64,000 nucleotides of DNA from NCBI RefSeq assembly GCF_011174675.1, contig NZ_JAANIG010000009.1, positions 61,101 to 125,100 on the forward strand, given 5' to 3'. Below are positions 18,280-28,477 of this stretch, in pieces. How positions within the stretch are numbered: the stretch's first letter is position 1; each line of letters starts with the position of its first letter. Position numbers and translations under genes: made by a program. The notes beneath the pieces are model-generated. The model saw nothing but the letters and a program-made list of their open reading frames with translations, was not told the origin of the DNA and did no database searches. The stretch comes from Perlabentimonas gracilis. GTDB taxonomy: Bacteria; Bacteroidota; Bacteroidia; Bacteroidales; Tenuifilaceae.

Positions 18280-19431
18280 ATGTATATATTAGGTAGATTA
18301 TCGTCTTCACTCGTAGTACTTGCATTTATCCTTTCATCTTCCTGCGTTCAGAAGCCAAATCCCGACTCATTGGTTAGTAGCCCCGACTCATTAAAGGTTG
18401 CTGTAGACTATGCAAATGGTTTTTCAATCAATAGGCTTTCCCAAGGTTTTGAATTGACCGTTACCAACCCATGGCAAGATGCAAAGGGAATAAGCTATAA
18501 ATACTTGCTTACATCCTACGGAAAAGTGAGCCCCAAGGGATATTCTGAGGTTATCCCAATTCCAGTAAAGAGTGTTGTATGCCTATCCACTACCCATATC
18601 GCATTTATCGATAGGCTTAATATGGCATCATCAGTGGTTGGTGTTTCGGGTACCAATTTTGTTACCAGCAAGAGAGTTCAAGAACGCATAGAGAGTGGTT
18701 TGGTTCGCGACGTTGGGTACGAGCAGGCCCTAAATTACGAGCTGCTGGTAAGCCTAAAACCCGATGTGGTGCTGGCCTATGGAGTGGGAGCCGAGATGGC
18801 AGGTTACCTACAAAAGCTAAAGGATTTAAATATACCTGTTGTTTTTGTGGGCGATTACCTGGAGGAGAGCCCTCTGGGTAAAACCGAGTGGCTAAAAGCT
18901 TTTGGTTTACTTTTCGATGATTTGCCAAAGGCTGATAGTATTTTTAATCGGATAGCATTTGAATATAACTCCGTTATGGGCTATTTGCCTAAAGATCAGA
19001 AGAACCCAACAGTTTTTCTGAATTTACCGTGGAAAGATGTTTGGTACTTTCCCGGTGGGCAAGGTTATATGGCCAATCTTATTGCCGATGCAGGTGGAAA
19101 CTACAGCCTATCGCACCTCAAGGGCAATAGTAGTTACCCTTTTAGTATCGAGAATGCTTTAGAGTACGCCATAACTTCCGATATTTGGCTAAATACTGGG
19201 ATGGCAAACTCGCTGAGTGAGGTTGCTAATGAGCTCCCCATAGCTAAGAGCCTACCCATTTTGGCAGAGGGAAGGGTTTTTAACAATAACAACAGGGTAA
19301 ACCCTACTGGTGGCAACGATTTTTGGGAATCGGGCGTGGTCAATCCACATATCATCCTAAAGGATTTAATCAAAATTTTTCACCCCAATCATATTCAGCA
19401 TGAATTGGTTTACTACAAACCGTTACAATGA
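18280..19431 (+). CDS. ABC importer substrate-binding lipoprotein (BtuF/FepB class)
   Basis: 383 residues. Lipobox SSSC at about residue 23. The periplasmic-binding fold of the iron-siderophore/cobalamin class runs from about 95 to 370 (VVCLSTTHIAFIDRL, LKPDVVLAYGVG, NLIADAGGNYSL). It overlaps the permease gene in an ATGA. The ligand (haem, siderophore or B12) cannot be told from sequence. Confidence 0.88.
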   Translation: MYILGRLSSSLVVLAFILSSSCVQKPNPDSLVSSPDSLKVAVDYANGFSINRLSQGFELTVTNPWQDAKGISYKYLLTSYGKVSPKGYSEVIPIPVKSVVCLSTTHIAFIDRLNMASSVVGVSGTNFVTSKRVQERIESGLVRDVGYEQALNYELLVSLKPDVVLAYGVGAEMAGYLQKLKDLNIPVVFVGDYLEESPLGKTEWLKAFGLLFDDLPKADSIFNRIAFEYNSVMGYLPKDQKNPTVFLNLPWKDVWYFPGGQGYMANLIADAGGNYSLSHLKGNSSYPFSIENALEYAITSDIWLNTGMANSLSEVANELPIAKSLPILAEGRVFNNNNRVNPTGGNDFWESGVVNPHIILKDLIKIFHPNHIQHELVYYKPLQ

Positions 19432-20477
19432 TTAAAAGTAGTGGCAAACTGATGAAATCAAAAAATCTGCTAATTTTTGGCGGACTGGTTTTGCTGCTAC
19501 TCGCTTTCTTTGTGTTCGATCTTCTACTTGGTTCTGTTTCCATACCTTGGGTTGATGTGGTGAAATCGCTTTTTGGCCAGTCCGATAACGAGATTTGGAC
19601 TACCATTGTACGCGATTTTCGTTTGCCAAAATCTGTTACCGCGGTGTTAGCCGGAGCTGCCCTGTCGGTGAGTGGCTTGCAAATGCAAACCACATTTCGA
19701 AATCCCCTTGCAGGCCCCTACGTGCTGGGCATTAGCGCCGGTGCTAGCCTTGGTGTAGCCATTATGGTTTTGGGGATAGCATCGGTAGGGGCATCAAGCC
19801 TAACAGGCTTGGCAACCAGCTTTAGCTTGGCCGGAGCAGCCATTGCAGGCGCAATGCTGGTACTACTGGTTGTGCTTGCCGTCTCGGTTAGGGTAAAGGA
19901 TATTATGACTATCCTAATACTTGGGATGATGTTTGGCTCGGGCGCATCGGCATTGGTGAGCGTGCTACAGTTCTTCAGTAGCGAGTCTATGCTTAAGGCT
20001 TTTGTTATATGGACCATGGGGAGTCTTAGCTCCGTGGCGGGTATGCAGCTTCAGGTGTTTGCCATAATAATTAGCGTGGGACTGGTGCTAAGTATTATCT
20101 CCATTAGGATGTTAAATGTTATGCTTCTGGGCGATGCTTATGCCAAGGGCGTTGGCTTGAACCTAACCATTACGCGTGTGCTAATTTTCTCATCAACAAG
20201 TTTGCTGGCAGGTGGTGTTACCGCTTTCTGCGGGCCAATTGGGTTTATTGGTATTGCAGTACCCCACGTGGCCCGAATGGTATTCCGAACGGCCAATCAT
20301 AGTGTGCTTATCCCTGGTGTTATGCTGCTGGGCAGTATAGCCATGCTATTTGCCGATATCGTTTCGCAGCTTCCGGGGTTTGAGGTAACACTTCCCATCA
20401 ATTCTGTTACTGCCTTGTTGGGCATTCCCATTGTAGTTTATGTGGTGATTAAAAACCAAAGGTTTGCAGGAGTGTAG
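19428..20477 (+). CDS. FecCD/BtuC-family ABC permease
   Basis: 349 residues, about ten membrane helices, with the typical RLPKSVTAVLAGAALSVSGLQMQ and AGPYVLGISAGASLG motifs and the C-terminal GPIGFIGIAVPHVARM coupling region. It forms the homodimeric channel for the binding protein encoded just before. The ATG overlaps the previous stop; a second ATG nine codons in is possible. Confidence 0.93.
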   Translation: MIKSSGKLMKSKNLLIFGGLVLLLLAFFVFDLLLGSVSIPWVDVVKSLFGQSDNEIWTTIVRDFRLPKSVTAVLAGAALSVSGLQMQTTFRNPLAGPYVLGISAGASLGVAIMVLGIASVGASSLTGLATSFSLAGAAIAGAMLVLLVVLAVSVRVKDIMTILILGMMFGSGASALVSVLQFFSSESMLKAFVIWTMGSLSSVAGMQLQVFAIIISVGLVLSIISIRMLNVMLLGDAYAKGVGLNLTITRVLIFSSTSLLAGGVTAFCGPIGFIGIAVPHVARMVFRTANHSVLIPGVMLLGSIAMLFADIVSQLPGFEVTLPINSVTALLGIPIVVYVVIKNQRFAGV

Positions 20478-20478
20478 T

Positions 20479-21483
20479 ATGGAGCACAGCAGTATATCGA
20501 TATCAATTAAAGATGTGGAGTTGGGCTATAGTCCTAACAATCCGCTGCTGCCCAAGTTCTCTGCCGATGCACACCTAGGTGAACTTATTGCGCTGGTGGG
20601 GCGAAACGGAATTGGTAAATCGACCCTCTTGCGCTCAGTTGTTGGACTGCAGACTCCCCTAAGTGGCGAAATTCTGGTTGAGGGCAAACGGTCAACATCA
20701 CTAGTCCGTAAGCAACGGGCCAAGGCGCTTAGCTATGTGCCAGCTGAGCCTGTGAGGGTTGCTAACCTTTACATTCGCGATTTTGTGGCTGTGGGCCGTT
20801 TTCCGCATCTGAGCTGGTCGCGGGCATTATCGCCAACCGATTGGGAAATGGTAGATTATGCCCTGAAGCTCGTAGGTATTGAGCATCTTGCCCATAGGGA
20901 TATCACTACCGTGAGCGATGGTGAACGCCAACGGGCAATGATTGCCTTTGCCCTTGCGCAGGATACTCGCATCATCATTCTCGACGAGCCCACCGCTTTC
21001 CTCGATCTGCCCAATAAGTTCGAGATGGTGCGCTTGCTATCGCATTTGGCTCATACCAAGGGTAAAACAATAATTTACTCCACGCATGACTTACAGGGAG
21101 CAATTCATGAAGCCGATACCATTTGGATGATGCTTTGCTCAGGATTTGCCGCTGGTGCTCCCGAGGATTTAGCGTTGAGCAACAGTTTTCAGCACTTACT
21201 AGCCGATACGCAGGTGGTGTTCGATGGCGAGTTGGGGCTATTCCGCAATCGTCGTGAGCCTGGCAAATCGGTTGCCCTTGAGGGGCAAGGAAGCGTGCGC
21301 CTGTGGACAGCTCGAATGCTCGAACGCATTGGTTTTAGCACCGACAACTCTGAGCTAGCTCGCTTTAAGGTCACATGCATTGCTGAAAATAGCATTCACT
21401 ACTGGCTACTAACCGAGAACCAAAATTTGGTTTTTAAAACCAGTAGCCTTGGTGAGTTGGCAAAAAAAATGAGGGCCATTTAG
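20479..21483 (+). CDS. ABC transporter ATPase (FecE/BtuD/HmuV class)
   Basis: 334 residues from ATG 20479, one base after the permease stop; an upstream TTG at 20464 would overlap it. Walker A GRNGIGKST, signature VSDGERQR (D in place of the usual G in LSGGE), Walker B RIIILDEPTAFLDLP, switch His in STHDL. About 85 extra residues follow the ATPase core, as in several Bacteroidota members; their role is unclear. Powers the FecCD-type importer. Confidence 0.9.
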   Translation: MEHSSISISIKDVELGYSPNNPLLPKFSADAHLGELIALVGRNGIGKSTLLRSVVGLQTPLSGEILVEGKRSTSLVRKQRAKALSYVPAEPVRVANLYIRDFVAVGRFPHLSWSRALSPTDWEMVDYALKLVGIEHLAHRDITTVSDGERQRAMIAFALAQDTRIIILDEPTAFLDLPNKFEMVRLLSHLAHTKGKTIIYSTHDLQGAIHEADTIWMMLCSGFAAGAPEDLALSNSFQHLLADTQVVFDGELGLFRNRREPGKSVALEGQGSVRLWTARMLERIGFSTDNSELARFKVTCIAENSIHYWLLTENQNLVFKTSSLGELAKKMRAI

Positions 21484-21495
21484 ACCCTCAGGAGA

Positions 21496-22092
21496 TTAAT
21501 CCTCCGAAATCTCTTTTGTCAAATCGAATTTCCCGTGAAATAGCAGCTCGCCATGGTGATGTAGTTGATAGTTGAATGAACTCATATCATCGGCCAGTTC
21601 AACCACCCAAACAGAACCCTCGGAGCGAGGATGAACGTTCACAGTGTAGTCGTCGGCAGGGAATTCCTGGCGGAATGGGGTTCCCTTATCGTTTGCGTAA
21701 CCACCGTAAAGGGTCAAATCTTCTGGAGTACCATCCTCATGCCTGTGATCATGGCGGAATCGGAGCCTACCATCTTCAACGATAAACATCCACGTTCTCG
21801 ATTTATTCTCGCCCACATGGAATGGGATATGTATCTCCTGATTGTCGCAGCGAGTAACAAACATTTTAAACGGTAGGTGAGCCCAGCTCTCGCGGCCTTC
21901 CTTCATGTACACCTCTTGGCCTGCAAACGATTTGCCGCAAAGCGATAGCAGCTTCTGGTAAAATGCGGCTGAGTTCTCATCTGCTAGGCTTAATGCCGAT
22001 TTTGATGATTTTTCGTCTGATTGCTTTGAACTCGGAGAACCGCACGAAACGCTCATTAGGGCGATGGCAATGATGATAAAATAGTTTCTCAT
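21496..22092 (-). CDS. Hypothetical lipoprotein
   Basis: 198 residues. Signal with lipobox SVSC (Cys17). The mature part has no recognised family; His-rich clusters (RFRHDHRHEDG and FNYQLHHHGE) might bind metal, an inference only. Convergent with the ABC ATPase gene, and 17 bp downstream of the helicase gene in the same direction. Confidence 0.65.
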   Translation of the reverse strand: MRNYFIIIAIALMSVSCGSPSSKQSDEKSSKSALSLADENSAAFYQKLLSLCGKSFAGQEVYMKEGRESWAHLPFKMFVTRCDNQEIHIPFHVGENKSRTWMFIVEDGRLRFRHDHRHEDGTPEDLTLYGGYANDKGTPFRQEFPADDYTVNVHPRSEGSVWVVELADDMSSFNYQLHHHGELLFHGKFDLTKEISED

Positions 22093-22109
22093 AAGATTTT
22101 GATGTTTGG

Positions 22110-24587
22110 TTATTTAGTCTCTTCAGGTATAATTTTTCCTGTGGATACCAGATGCTTTAGCACCCAACGTAGCTCATTGTATGAGTACTCGTCGCCAAGT
22201 GCCTCCTTGGCAGGGGTAAGGTGCGTATCATCGGTATTTAAAAAGTACTGGCTGATGGTTTCAATTTTTTCTGGGGCAACAAGTTCATCAACGGATATCT
22301 CTCCCGAGTCGATGTAGCGCGTTAGGTGATTGGCAATGGTTGATTCGGCCATATCACGTTCTGTGGCAATTTGCACAATGTTTTTGCCCTGCTTAAATAG
22401 GCCAAACGAAACCTCCCATGACTTGGGCTTTATCGCCTTTTCATTATCTTCAAATATATCTATTTCAGGGGTTTCCAATCCTTTCTCGTCCCTGTACTCT
22501 CTAATGATATCGATGATGTCGTTGCCGAACTCCGCTATTTTCTTCACCCCTAAACCTTTGATTGGTTTTAGCAGCAACTTATGGTAGGGTAGCCGATTTA
22601 CAATATCGTATAGGGTGCTTTGCCTAAGTATTCTGTATATTTTTACCCCACGCTCATCGGCTGCTGCCTGACGCCATAGGCGGAGCTTCTCGAAAAGTTC
22701 AGGATGCTCAATGTCTATAGCTTCTTTTTGTGCTTTGGCTTTTTTCTTCCCAAGGTCATCAACTGCTGCTTTGCCCCTTACCTCAAGTAGCTTCGAAAGG
22801 TCGAAGCCTGATTCGCAGGCTTTAAGGCAGGTAATCTTTTCGGCTATGGCTTTAGCAATTCGTCCGAATTGCTCCTTGGCCTTGCTCTCCAGCTCGAGGC
22901 TATCGGACTCGTACGAAGTATTGCTGAATGCTTGCAAGTAGTCATCGTCGAGTTTCGGCACAAAGTAGACAACTGCCTTTACAATGCGCTCCTGTAGCAA
23001 AGGGTTCTTTTGCACGTGCTGGTGCTCGGTTATCAGTTTATCCACCTGATGGCAGAACTTGGTGGCAACATCAAATATATCTGCCTTAAAATGATGGCTA
23101 AGGCTGGATAGTTTTTCGCCTAGCTTTGGTGGAAAGCTGCTTGAATTATCTCGTACTAGGCGTTGGGTAAAGTCAATCGATTTTTGGATTTGCATAAAAT
23201 CGAAAAGTTCTAGCACCAAATCTCGTTGGTACTCCAGCTGCGCTGCGGTGAGCTGCGATTGGGTGGGCTGGTTATTCTCCACCTCACGGGTAAAACCGGT
23301 AATGGTTTTATCGCTAATAATGGCATTGGTATTTACTTTGGAGCTCAGTACCAGTCCATCGAGCGAGCGGCAACGGCTCAGCGCCACGTAAACCTGTCCG
23401 TGGGCAAAAGCGGCTTGGGCATCTATTATAGCCCTATCGAATGTTAGCCCCTGGCTTTTGTGTATGGTTATGGCCCACGCCAGCTTAAGTGGGTACTGCA
23501 TAAACTCACCGGTAACATTCTCCTTAATCTCCTTAGTATCGGGGTCGATGGTGTAGTTTGTGTTTTCCCACTCCAATGGTGTAACCAGAATGGGCGAGGG
23601 GTCACTTGGGCACTGCACGTATATTCCCTCTTCGTCAATATCTTCAACCGTTCCAATCTTTCCGTTGAAGAAGAGTTTCTCGTAGGTGGGATCGTTTTTA
23701 ACAAACATCACCTGGGCACCTACCTTAAGCGTTAGCTCATAGTCGGTGGGGTAAGCGTGCTCGGGGAAATCGCCTCTTACGGTGGCAGTGAACGTATGGG
23801 GTTCGGTTTTAAGCTCTTTGAGCTTGGCCGCATTAATACTATGGGCCTGGTTGTTATGCGTTGTAAGGGTGATGTAACCCTCGTTATCGCTGGGTTTAAA
23901 GCTTGGGATATAGCGCTGGTTAAGCAAATTAACATCATTGAGGTTAAGCTCGTTGTTGCGTACTTTGTTTAGCAAGTCGATAAATAGTTGATCGCTTTGG
24001 CGGAAAATGTCCCTTAGCTCAATGCTCACAAAGTTGGTTTGCCTTAGCGCTTTGCTGCTGAAGAAAAATACCGTATCGTAGTATTCGCGAAGGATTGCCC
24101 ACTCATCGTCCTTAGCTATAGGTGCAAGCTGTTGTAGGTCGCCAATCATGAGTAGCTGAACGCCCCCAAAGGGTTTGTTGCGGTTTTTAAATCGACGCAA
24201 AACCGAATCGATACCATCGAGCAGGTCGGCTCGTACCATACTAACCTCATCGATAACCAGTAGGTCTAGGCTTTTTATTATGTTAATTTTTACCTTGCTG
24301 AACCGCTGTATTCTTGAACTATCCCTATTTCCACTATTAGAAGCTGAGAATGGCAACTGAGGCCCAAACGAAAGCTGAAAGAATGAGTGAATGGTAACAC
24401 CACCAGCATTAATGGCCGCAACACCAGTTGGTGCCACCACAACCATCCGTTTTGCGGTTTGGGTCTTAAGATTGTGCAAAAAAGTAGTTTTACCCGTACC
24501 CGCCTTTCCGGTAAGAAAAATGTTTTTGCCTGTTGTTTCCACAAAATCGAGGGCAAGCTGCAGCTGAGGGGTAACCGTTATATCCAT
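22110..24587 (-). CDS. Pif1/RecD-like helicase with HRDC and HTH tail
   Basis: 825 residues. SF1 helicase: Walker A FLTGKAGTGKTTFL (about 20-33), motif II LLVIDEVSM, GGVQLLMIGDLQQLAP (motif III) and a UvrD-C-like GLTFDRAIIDAQ with VALSRCRSLDGL (motifs V/VI). The C-terminal part has an HRDC-like domain (about 630-700, RLWRQAAADERGVKIYRILR) and a helix-turn-helix (SFGLFKQGKNIVQIATERDM). Likely a cytosolic DNA helicase for repair or replication; this architecture is common in Bacteroidota. Confidence 0.88.
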   Translation of the reverse strand: MDITVTPQLQLALDFVETTGKNIFLTGKAGTGKTTFLHNLKTQTAKRMVVVAPTGVAAINAGGVTIHSFFQLSFGPQLPFSASNSGNRDSSRIQRFSKVKINIIKSLDLLVIDEVSMVRADLLDGIDSVLRRFKNRNKPFGGVQLLMIGDLQQLAPIAKDDEWAILREYYDTVFFFSSKALRQTNFVSIELRDIFRQSDQLFIDLLNKVRNNELNLNDVNLLNQRYIPSFKPSDNEGYITLTTHNNQAHSINAAKLKELKTEPHTFTATVRGDFPEHAYPTDYELTLKVGAQVMFVKNDPTYEKLFFNGKIGTVEDIDEEGIYVQCPSDPSPILVTPLEWENTNYTIDPDTKEIKENVTGEFMQYPLKLAWAITIHKSQGLTFDRAIIDAQAAFAHGQVYVALSRCRSLDGLVLSSKVNTNAIISDKTITGFTREVENNQPTQSQLTAAQLEYQRDLVLELFDFMQIQKSIDFTQRLVRDNSSSFPPKLGEKLSSLSHHFKADIFDVATKFCHQVDKLITEHQHVQKNPLLQERIVKAVVYFVPKLDDDYLQAFSNTSYESDSLELESKAKEQFGRIAKAIAEKITCLKACESGFDLSKLLEVRGKAAVDDLGKKKAKAQKEAIDIEHPELFEKLRLWRQAAADERGVKIYRILRQSTLYDIVNRLPYHKLLLKPIKGLGVKKIAEFGNDIIDIIREYRDEKGLETPEIDIFEDNEKAIKPKSWEVSFGLFKQGKNIVQIATERDMAESTIANHLTRYIDSGEISVDELVAPEKIETISQYFLNTDDTHLTPAKEALGDEYSYNELRWVLKHLVSTGKIIPEETK

Positions 24588-25028
24588 TTAACAATTTGGT
24601 TGCTGAACTGTTATTGATTTTTAGTTAGATATAAATTTTGATAAAGATAATTTAAACTTATATGCCAGCCAAAACAGGCTATTCACAATTTTTCTTTTCC
24701 ATTGGTGTTTTTAAAAATCGACACTTGGAATATTCTAAATACCAGCAGATTAATGCGATAGTGTTTCGAAAAATTTTAAAGATTGGTTTTTTTTACTTAG
24801 GTTTGCAACCTCAAAAACAATTTCAACTATGGGAAACGCTTTGAGTCAGGTAATTTATCGTAACCACTACTTCCTTGGCTTTTGGCATCTGTTGATAAAA
24901 CAGTAACCACTTACCCATCAATTATCCCTTTCTTAAAATCAGCTAACCCTAGACATTAGCCTAGAGAATAGGGCAACTTGCAAATTTTTCAAAATCAAAA
25001 TAACAATTAACAATTAAAAACAAGAACT
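24588..25028. other. 441-bp divergent intergenic region
   Basis: Between the helicase (minus) and peptide transporter (plus). AT-rich; one 60-codon open frame (24662-24844) has no RBS or family and looks spurious. No hairpin or clear promoter of the TAnnTTTG type was seen. Confidence 0.5.
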
Positions 25029-26555
25029 ATGAGAGGACATCCAAAAGCCCTTTACTATCTGTTTTTTGCAGAGCTATGGGAGCGATTTAGCTACTACGGT
25101 ATGCGTGCACTTTTAGTGCTATACGTGGTACAAAGGCTATATGCCGACATGATTAGCGCCGAGGCCGATGCATTAGGCTACGGTATTTACGCTGCCTTTG
25201 GCGCGTTGGTTTATGCTACTCCTGTGTTGGGTGGTATGATTGCCGATAAATTCTTAGGGTATCGTAAGGCTATTATGACAGGTGGTGTGATGATGGCCAT
25301 CGGGTTGTTTATGATGACCATTGAGACCCCAGTATTGTTTTTTGGTGGATTAGGTTTCCTTGTTGCAGGCAATGGCTTGTTTAAGCCAAATATCTCATCG
25401 ATGGTGGGTAGCCTATACGAACCAGGCGATCCGCGCAGGGATGCAGGTTTCACCATTTTTTACATGGGTATCAACATTGGCGCATGGCTATCGCCGCTTG
25501 CCTGTGGTTGGGTTGCTTACCAGTGGGGCTGGTCCTACGGTTTTGGCCTTGCCGGTGTAGGTATGTTGCTAGGACTAGCAGTATTCCAGATAGGTATTAA
25601 GAACGGAACATTTACCGATAAAGGATTGCCCCCGCAAACCGAGGAGGCCAAAAGAAAAATTGCCGGATTTAGTATGCCTGCTATCTCTACAATCCTTTCA
25701 ATTGTTGCAGTTCCAATACTCGCCATGCTTATTTGGAAAAGTGAACTTGCTGGTTACCTACTATACACCGTTTTGGCAGTTGTGGTTTTTGTAGTAGGTA
25801 AATCGTTTATTGAGATTACACGGGTTGAGCGCGAAAAGATTATTGCCATATTTATACTTGCCATTTTCAGCACAATCTTTTGGTCGTTCTTTGAGCAGGC
25901 TGGTAGCACCATCACCCTATACGCAGAGCGTAATGTTGATTTGGTGTTTATGAATGCCGCTCAAACCAATATGATTAATCCCTTCTTCATCATTACACTA
26001 GCTATTCCCTTCTCAATGATATGGGCATGGCTTTCAACTCGTAAGATGAACCCATTTACCCCATTCAAGTTTGCCTACGGTTTGGCTCAGGTAGGTTTGG
26101 GTTTTCTAATCTTTGCCTACGGTGCGCGTTTTGCGTCAGAAACTGGTCATGTGCCGCTCATCTTCCTAATTATCGGTTACTTCTTTATCACCACAGGTGA
26201 ACTGTTTATTAGTCCAATTGGGCTTTCGGTGGTAACTCGTCTGTCGCCTGCCAAAGTGGTAAGTTTCATGATGGGGGTATGGTTCCTGTCTATGTCGTTT
26301 GCACACTACATCGCAGGGATTATTGCCAAGCTAACCACTCAGGATGTTGCAGGAAACGGCGGATTGCTTGAGCGTATTACCATGAAGGTTACAGGACTCT
26401 CACCCGATGGAATTGCAGAGTTGGGAGGTGGGTTCAGAACCCTTCTTTCGTACTCTCACGTATTCTCTACCATTGCCATTGTGGCGTTTGGTGTTGCCCT
26501 TCTTGCGCTACTTACAGCTCCTCTTATCAGGAGGCTTATGCACGGCGAACATTAG
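25029..26555 (+). CDS. POT-family proton:peptide symporter
   Basis: 508 residues, 12-14 membrane helices. It has the POT ExxERFxYYG signature (AELWERFSYYGMR, 15-27) and the FTIFYMGINIGAW motif of the PTR2 family. Imports di/tripeptides with protons, in line with growth on peptides and with the glutamate dehydrogenase further on. Single gene followed by a terminator. Confidence 0.94.
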   Translation: MRGHPKALYYLFFAELWERFSYYGMRALLVLYVVQRLYADMISAEADALGYGIYAAFGALVYATPVLGGMIADKFLGYRKAIMTGGVMMAIGLFMMTIETPVLFFGGLGFLVAGNGLFKPNISSMVGSLYEPGDPRRDAGFTIFYMGINIGAWLSPLACGWVAYQWGWSYGFGLAGVGMLLGLAVFQIGIKNGTFTDKGLPPQTEEAKRKIAGFSMPAISTILSIVAVPILAMLIWKSELAGYLLYTVLAVVVFVVGKSFIEITRVEREKIIAIFILAIFSTIFWSFFEQAGSTITLYAERNVDLVFMNAAQTNMINPFFIITLAIPFSMIWAWLSTRKMNPFTPFKFAYGLAQVGLGFLIFAYGARFASETGHVPLIFLIIGYFFITTGELFISPIGLSVVTRLSPAKVVSFMMGVWFLSMSFAHYIAGIIAKLTTQDVAGNGGLLERITMKVTGLSPDGIAELGGGFRTLLSYSHVFSTIAIVAFGVALLALLTAPLIRRLMHGEH

Positions 26556-26576
26556 GAATATTAACAATATTTTTTT

Positions 26577-26605
26577 AAGGAGGGGCTTTGGTCCCTCCTT
26601 TTTTT
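26577..26605 (+). terminator. Rho-independent terminator after the peptide transporter
   Basis: Eight-bp stem (26577-26584 with 26593-26600), 8-base loop, T7. Confidence 0.9.
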
Positions 26606-26697
26606 CACATTCCTTTTAGCTACTTTTAACGTATAGCAATACGTTGGCTGTTTTACAAAAAGATGTATTTTTAACATCAGTATAAAAATTAAACGTT

Positions 26698-27708
26698 ATG
26701 CGTAAAAGAGATATTCTACTGTTAGTTCTTATCGGGTTGCTAGGCTTTGAATCGTGCAAATGTACTAGAGATAAAGTGCCGCTCGATGAAATTGATTTGG
26801 AGATTGAGGTGAGGCGTTTTGATAGAGACCTATTCGCTATTCGTAATGATAGCCTTGAGAATGAGATTGCGATGATAAGAGCCAGCTATGAGGGGTTTCT
26901 TGATCTTTTCTCGGAGGGCATAATTGGAATTGGAAACCCCGATGCGCCAGACTATCCAGATTATCTCCTGAGCTTTTTAACCGATAATATGGTGCAAGAT
27001 ACCTACCATGAAGTGCAACAGATATTTGCTAATATCGAATGGCTAAACAGCCAGCTAACCAATGCGTTTAAGCGGTATTCATACTACCTGCCCGAGAAGC
27101 AGGTGCCTAAGGTATATGGTTTTATATCCGGATTTAATAACTCCATAGTTATTGCTGATAGTACCCTTGCAGTAGGGTTCGATCGCTACTTGGGAAGGGA
27201 TTGCGAATTCTATCCAATGCTTGGTATCCCTAAGTACTTGCAGTACAATATGCATCCCCAAAAGATTCCTTCGGATATGGTTCGCGCATGGCTTTTTAGT
27301 GAGTATCAGTTCAACGATTCCATCGATAATCTGGTTAACAATATGATATACGAGGGTAGCCTGATGTACGCCACAAAAAAATTGCTACACAATGAGCCCG
27401 ATAGCCTAATATTTGGATTTACCCCCGAGCAAATGAAGTGGTGCCGTAATAATGAATCGCACATGTGGGCGTATTTGGTAGAGCACAAGATGCTTTTTAC
27501 AACCGATAATTTTGTTATAAACCAGTTTGTTAGTGGAGCCCCATTTACAAAGGGTTTTCCACCCGAATCGCCTGGCAAAGCAGCTGTTTGGCTGGGGTAC
27601 CGTATAGTAACCCGATTTATGGATAGGAACAAGGACTATACGCTCGATATGCTGATGAACGAGAAGGATTACCAGAGCATTCTTAGCCGAGCACGGTATA
27701 ATCCATAG
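26698..27708 (+). CDS. gldB: GldB-family lipoprotein
   Basis: 336 residues. Lipoprotein signal ending in ESC (Cys20). The mature part matches the GldB family by the pattern VRRFDRDLF near the N-terminus, ADSTLAVGFDRYLG in the middle and WLGYRIVTRFM near the end. GldB is needed for gliding and T9SS in Flavobacterium, but is widespread in non-gliding Bacteroidota, so it is no proof of gliding. Confidence 0.87.
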   Translation: MRKRDILLLVLIGLLGFESCKCTRDKVPLDEIDLEIEVRRFDRDLFAIRNDSLENEIAMIRASYEGFLDLFSEGIIGIGNPDAPDYPDYLLSFLTDNMVQDTYHEVQQIFANIEWLNSQLTNAFKRYSYYLPEKQVPKVYGFISGFNNSIVIADSTLAVGFDRYLGRDCEFYPMLGIPKYLQYNMHPQKIPSDMVRAWLFSEYQFNDSIDNLVNNMIYEGSLMYATKKLLHNEPDSLIFGFTPEQMKWCRNNESHMWAYLVEHKMLFTTDNFVINQFVSGAPFTKGFPPESPGKAAVWLGYRIVTRFMDRNKDYTLDMLMNEKDYQSILSRARYNP

Positions 27709-27731
27709 CTTTTGAGGATATTACAATTAAA

Positions 27732-27770
27732 AAACTCGCCGTGGAGAAATCCTTTCGGCGAGTTTTTTTT
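27732..27770 (+). terminator. Rho-independent terminator after gldB
   Basis: Nine-bp stem (27732-27740 with 27757-27765) followed by a long T run. Confidence 0.9.
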
Positions 27771-27919
27771 GTTTAGGCTGGAGTATAAAATCGTTATGTT
27801 ATTTTCCGATTTACACCCCATAGATGGGAAACGAATCTAAAAGGTTGCGTGGTTAGTAAAAAACAAGTCACATTTTTTTTAGATAGTTAAATACCTTATA
27901 AGTCGTAACCCAAAAATTC

Positions 27920-28303
27920 CTATATGTTTATGGTAACTGTTTTAGTCTCGCCCTTTTTTATGGTGATTGCTGCATTACCTAGTATAATATCATTTTGACC
28001 AAATACACCAAAGTAAAGAGTTGTTTGGGTATCAATTGTGTTTAAATCGAATGTTTCTTGTAGTTCAAAGGTTGCAATACCATCGCTTTCAGTTACTACT
28101 GATTTACGTGAATGAAACGGTTTAAAAAAACTTGTGGTGGGACCAGTTTGCTCTGTAAACATGTAAACTGTAACTCCCGACTGAGCAACTCCACCTTGTT
28201 TCACTTCAACCTTTGCAATTGCACCAACATTGTCATCTTTACCGCATGAAGATGCAATAAGAACTAATGAGAAAATTGAAAATAGAAAATATAGCCTTTT
28301 CAT
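27920..28303 (-). CDS. Small lipoprotein with beta-sandwich-like domain
   Basis: 127 residues. Lipobox ASSC (Cys20). The rest is beta-rich and resembles carboxypeptidase-regulatory or transthyretin-like domains (GVTVYMFTEQTG, VVTESDGIATFEL, AITIKKGETKTVTINI), but no specific family is recognised. Lies alone; likely on the outer membrane. Confidence 0.65.
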   Translation of the reverse strand: MKRLYFLFSIFSLVLIASSCGKDDNVGAIAKVEVKQGGVAQSGVTVYMFTEQTGPTTSFFKPFHSRKSVVTESDGIATFELQETFDLNTIDTQTTLYFGVFGQNDIILGNAAITIKKGETKTVTINI

Positions 28304-28477
28304 AAATACTATAAAATATTAAATCCTACTCTTATGGCTTTTCGGTTACGCCCCGTTTAGTTGGTATCTGGACTCCAATAATTTGTTATGTAGATGAAAT
28401 ACACTTTTGGAATTAGGTTTAATTCCAGAGGCATCACTTTTTCAGATCCTAAGAGATGAAATTGGTTTAAAGAATGG

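Noticed and set aside
24662..24844. 60-codon open frame between helicase and peptide transporter
   Set aside because: No family, RBS or neighbour; odd composition. Treated as non-coding.
26698..27708. Proof of gliding motility from gldB
   Set aside because: GldB is found in many non-gliding Bacteroidota; other gld/spr genes are not in the window.
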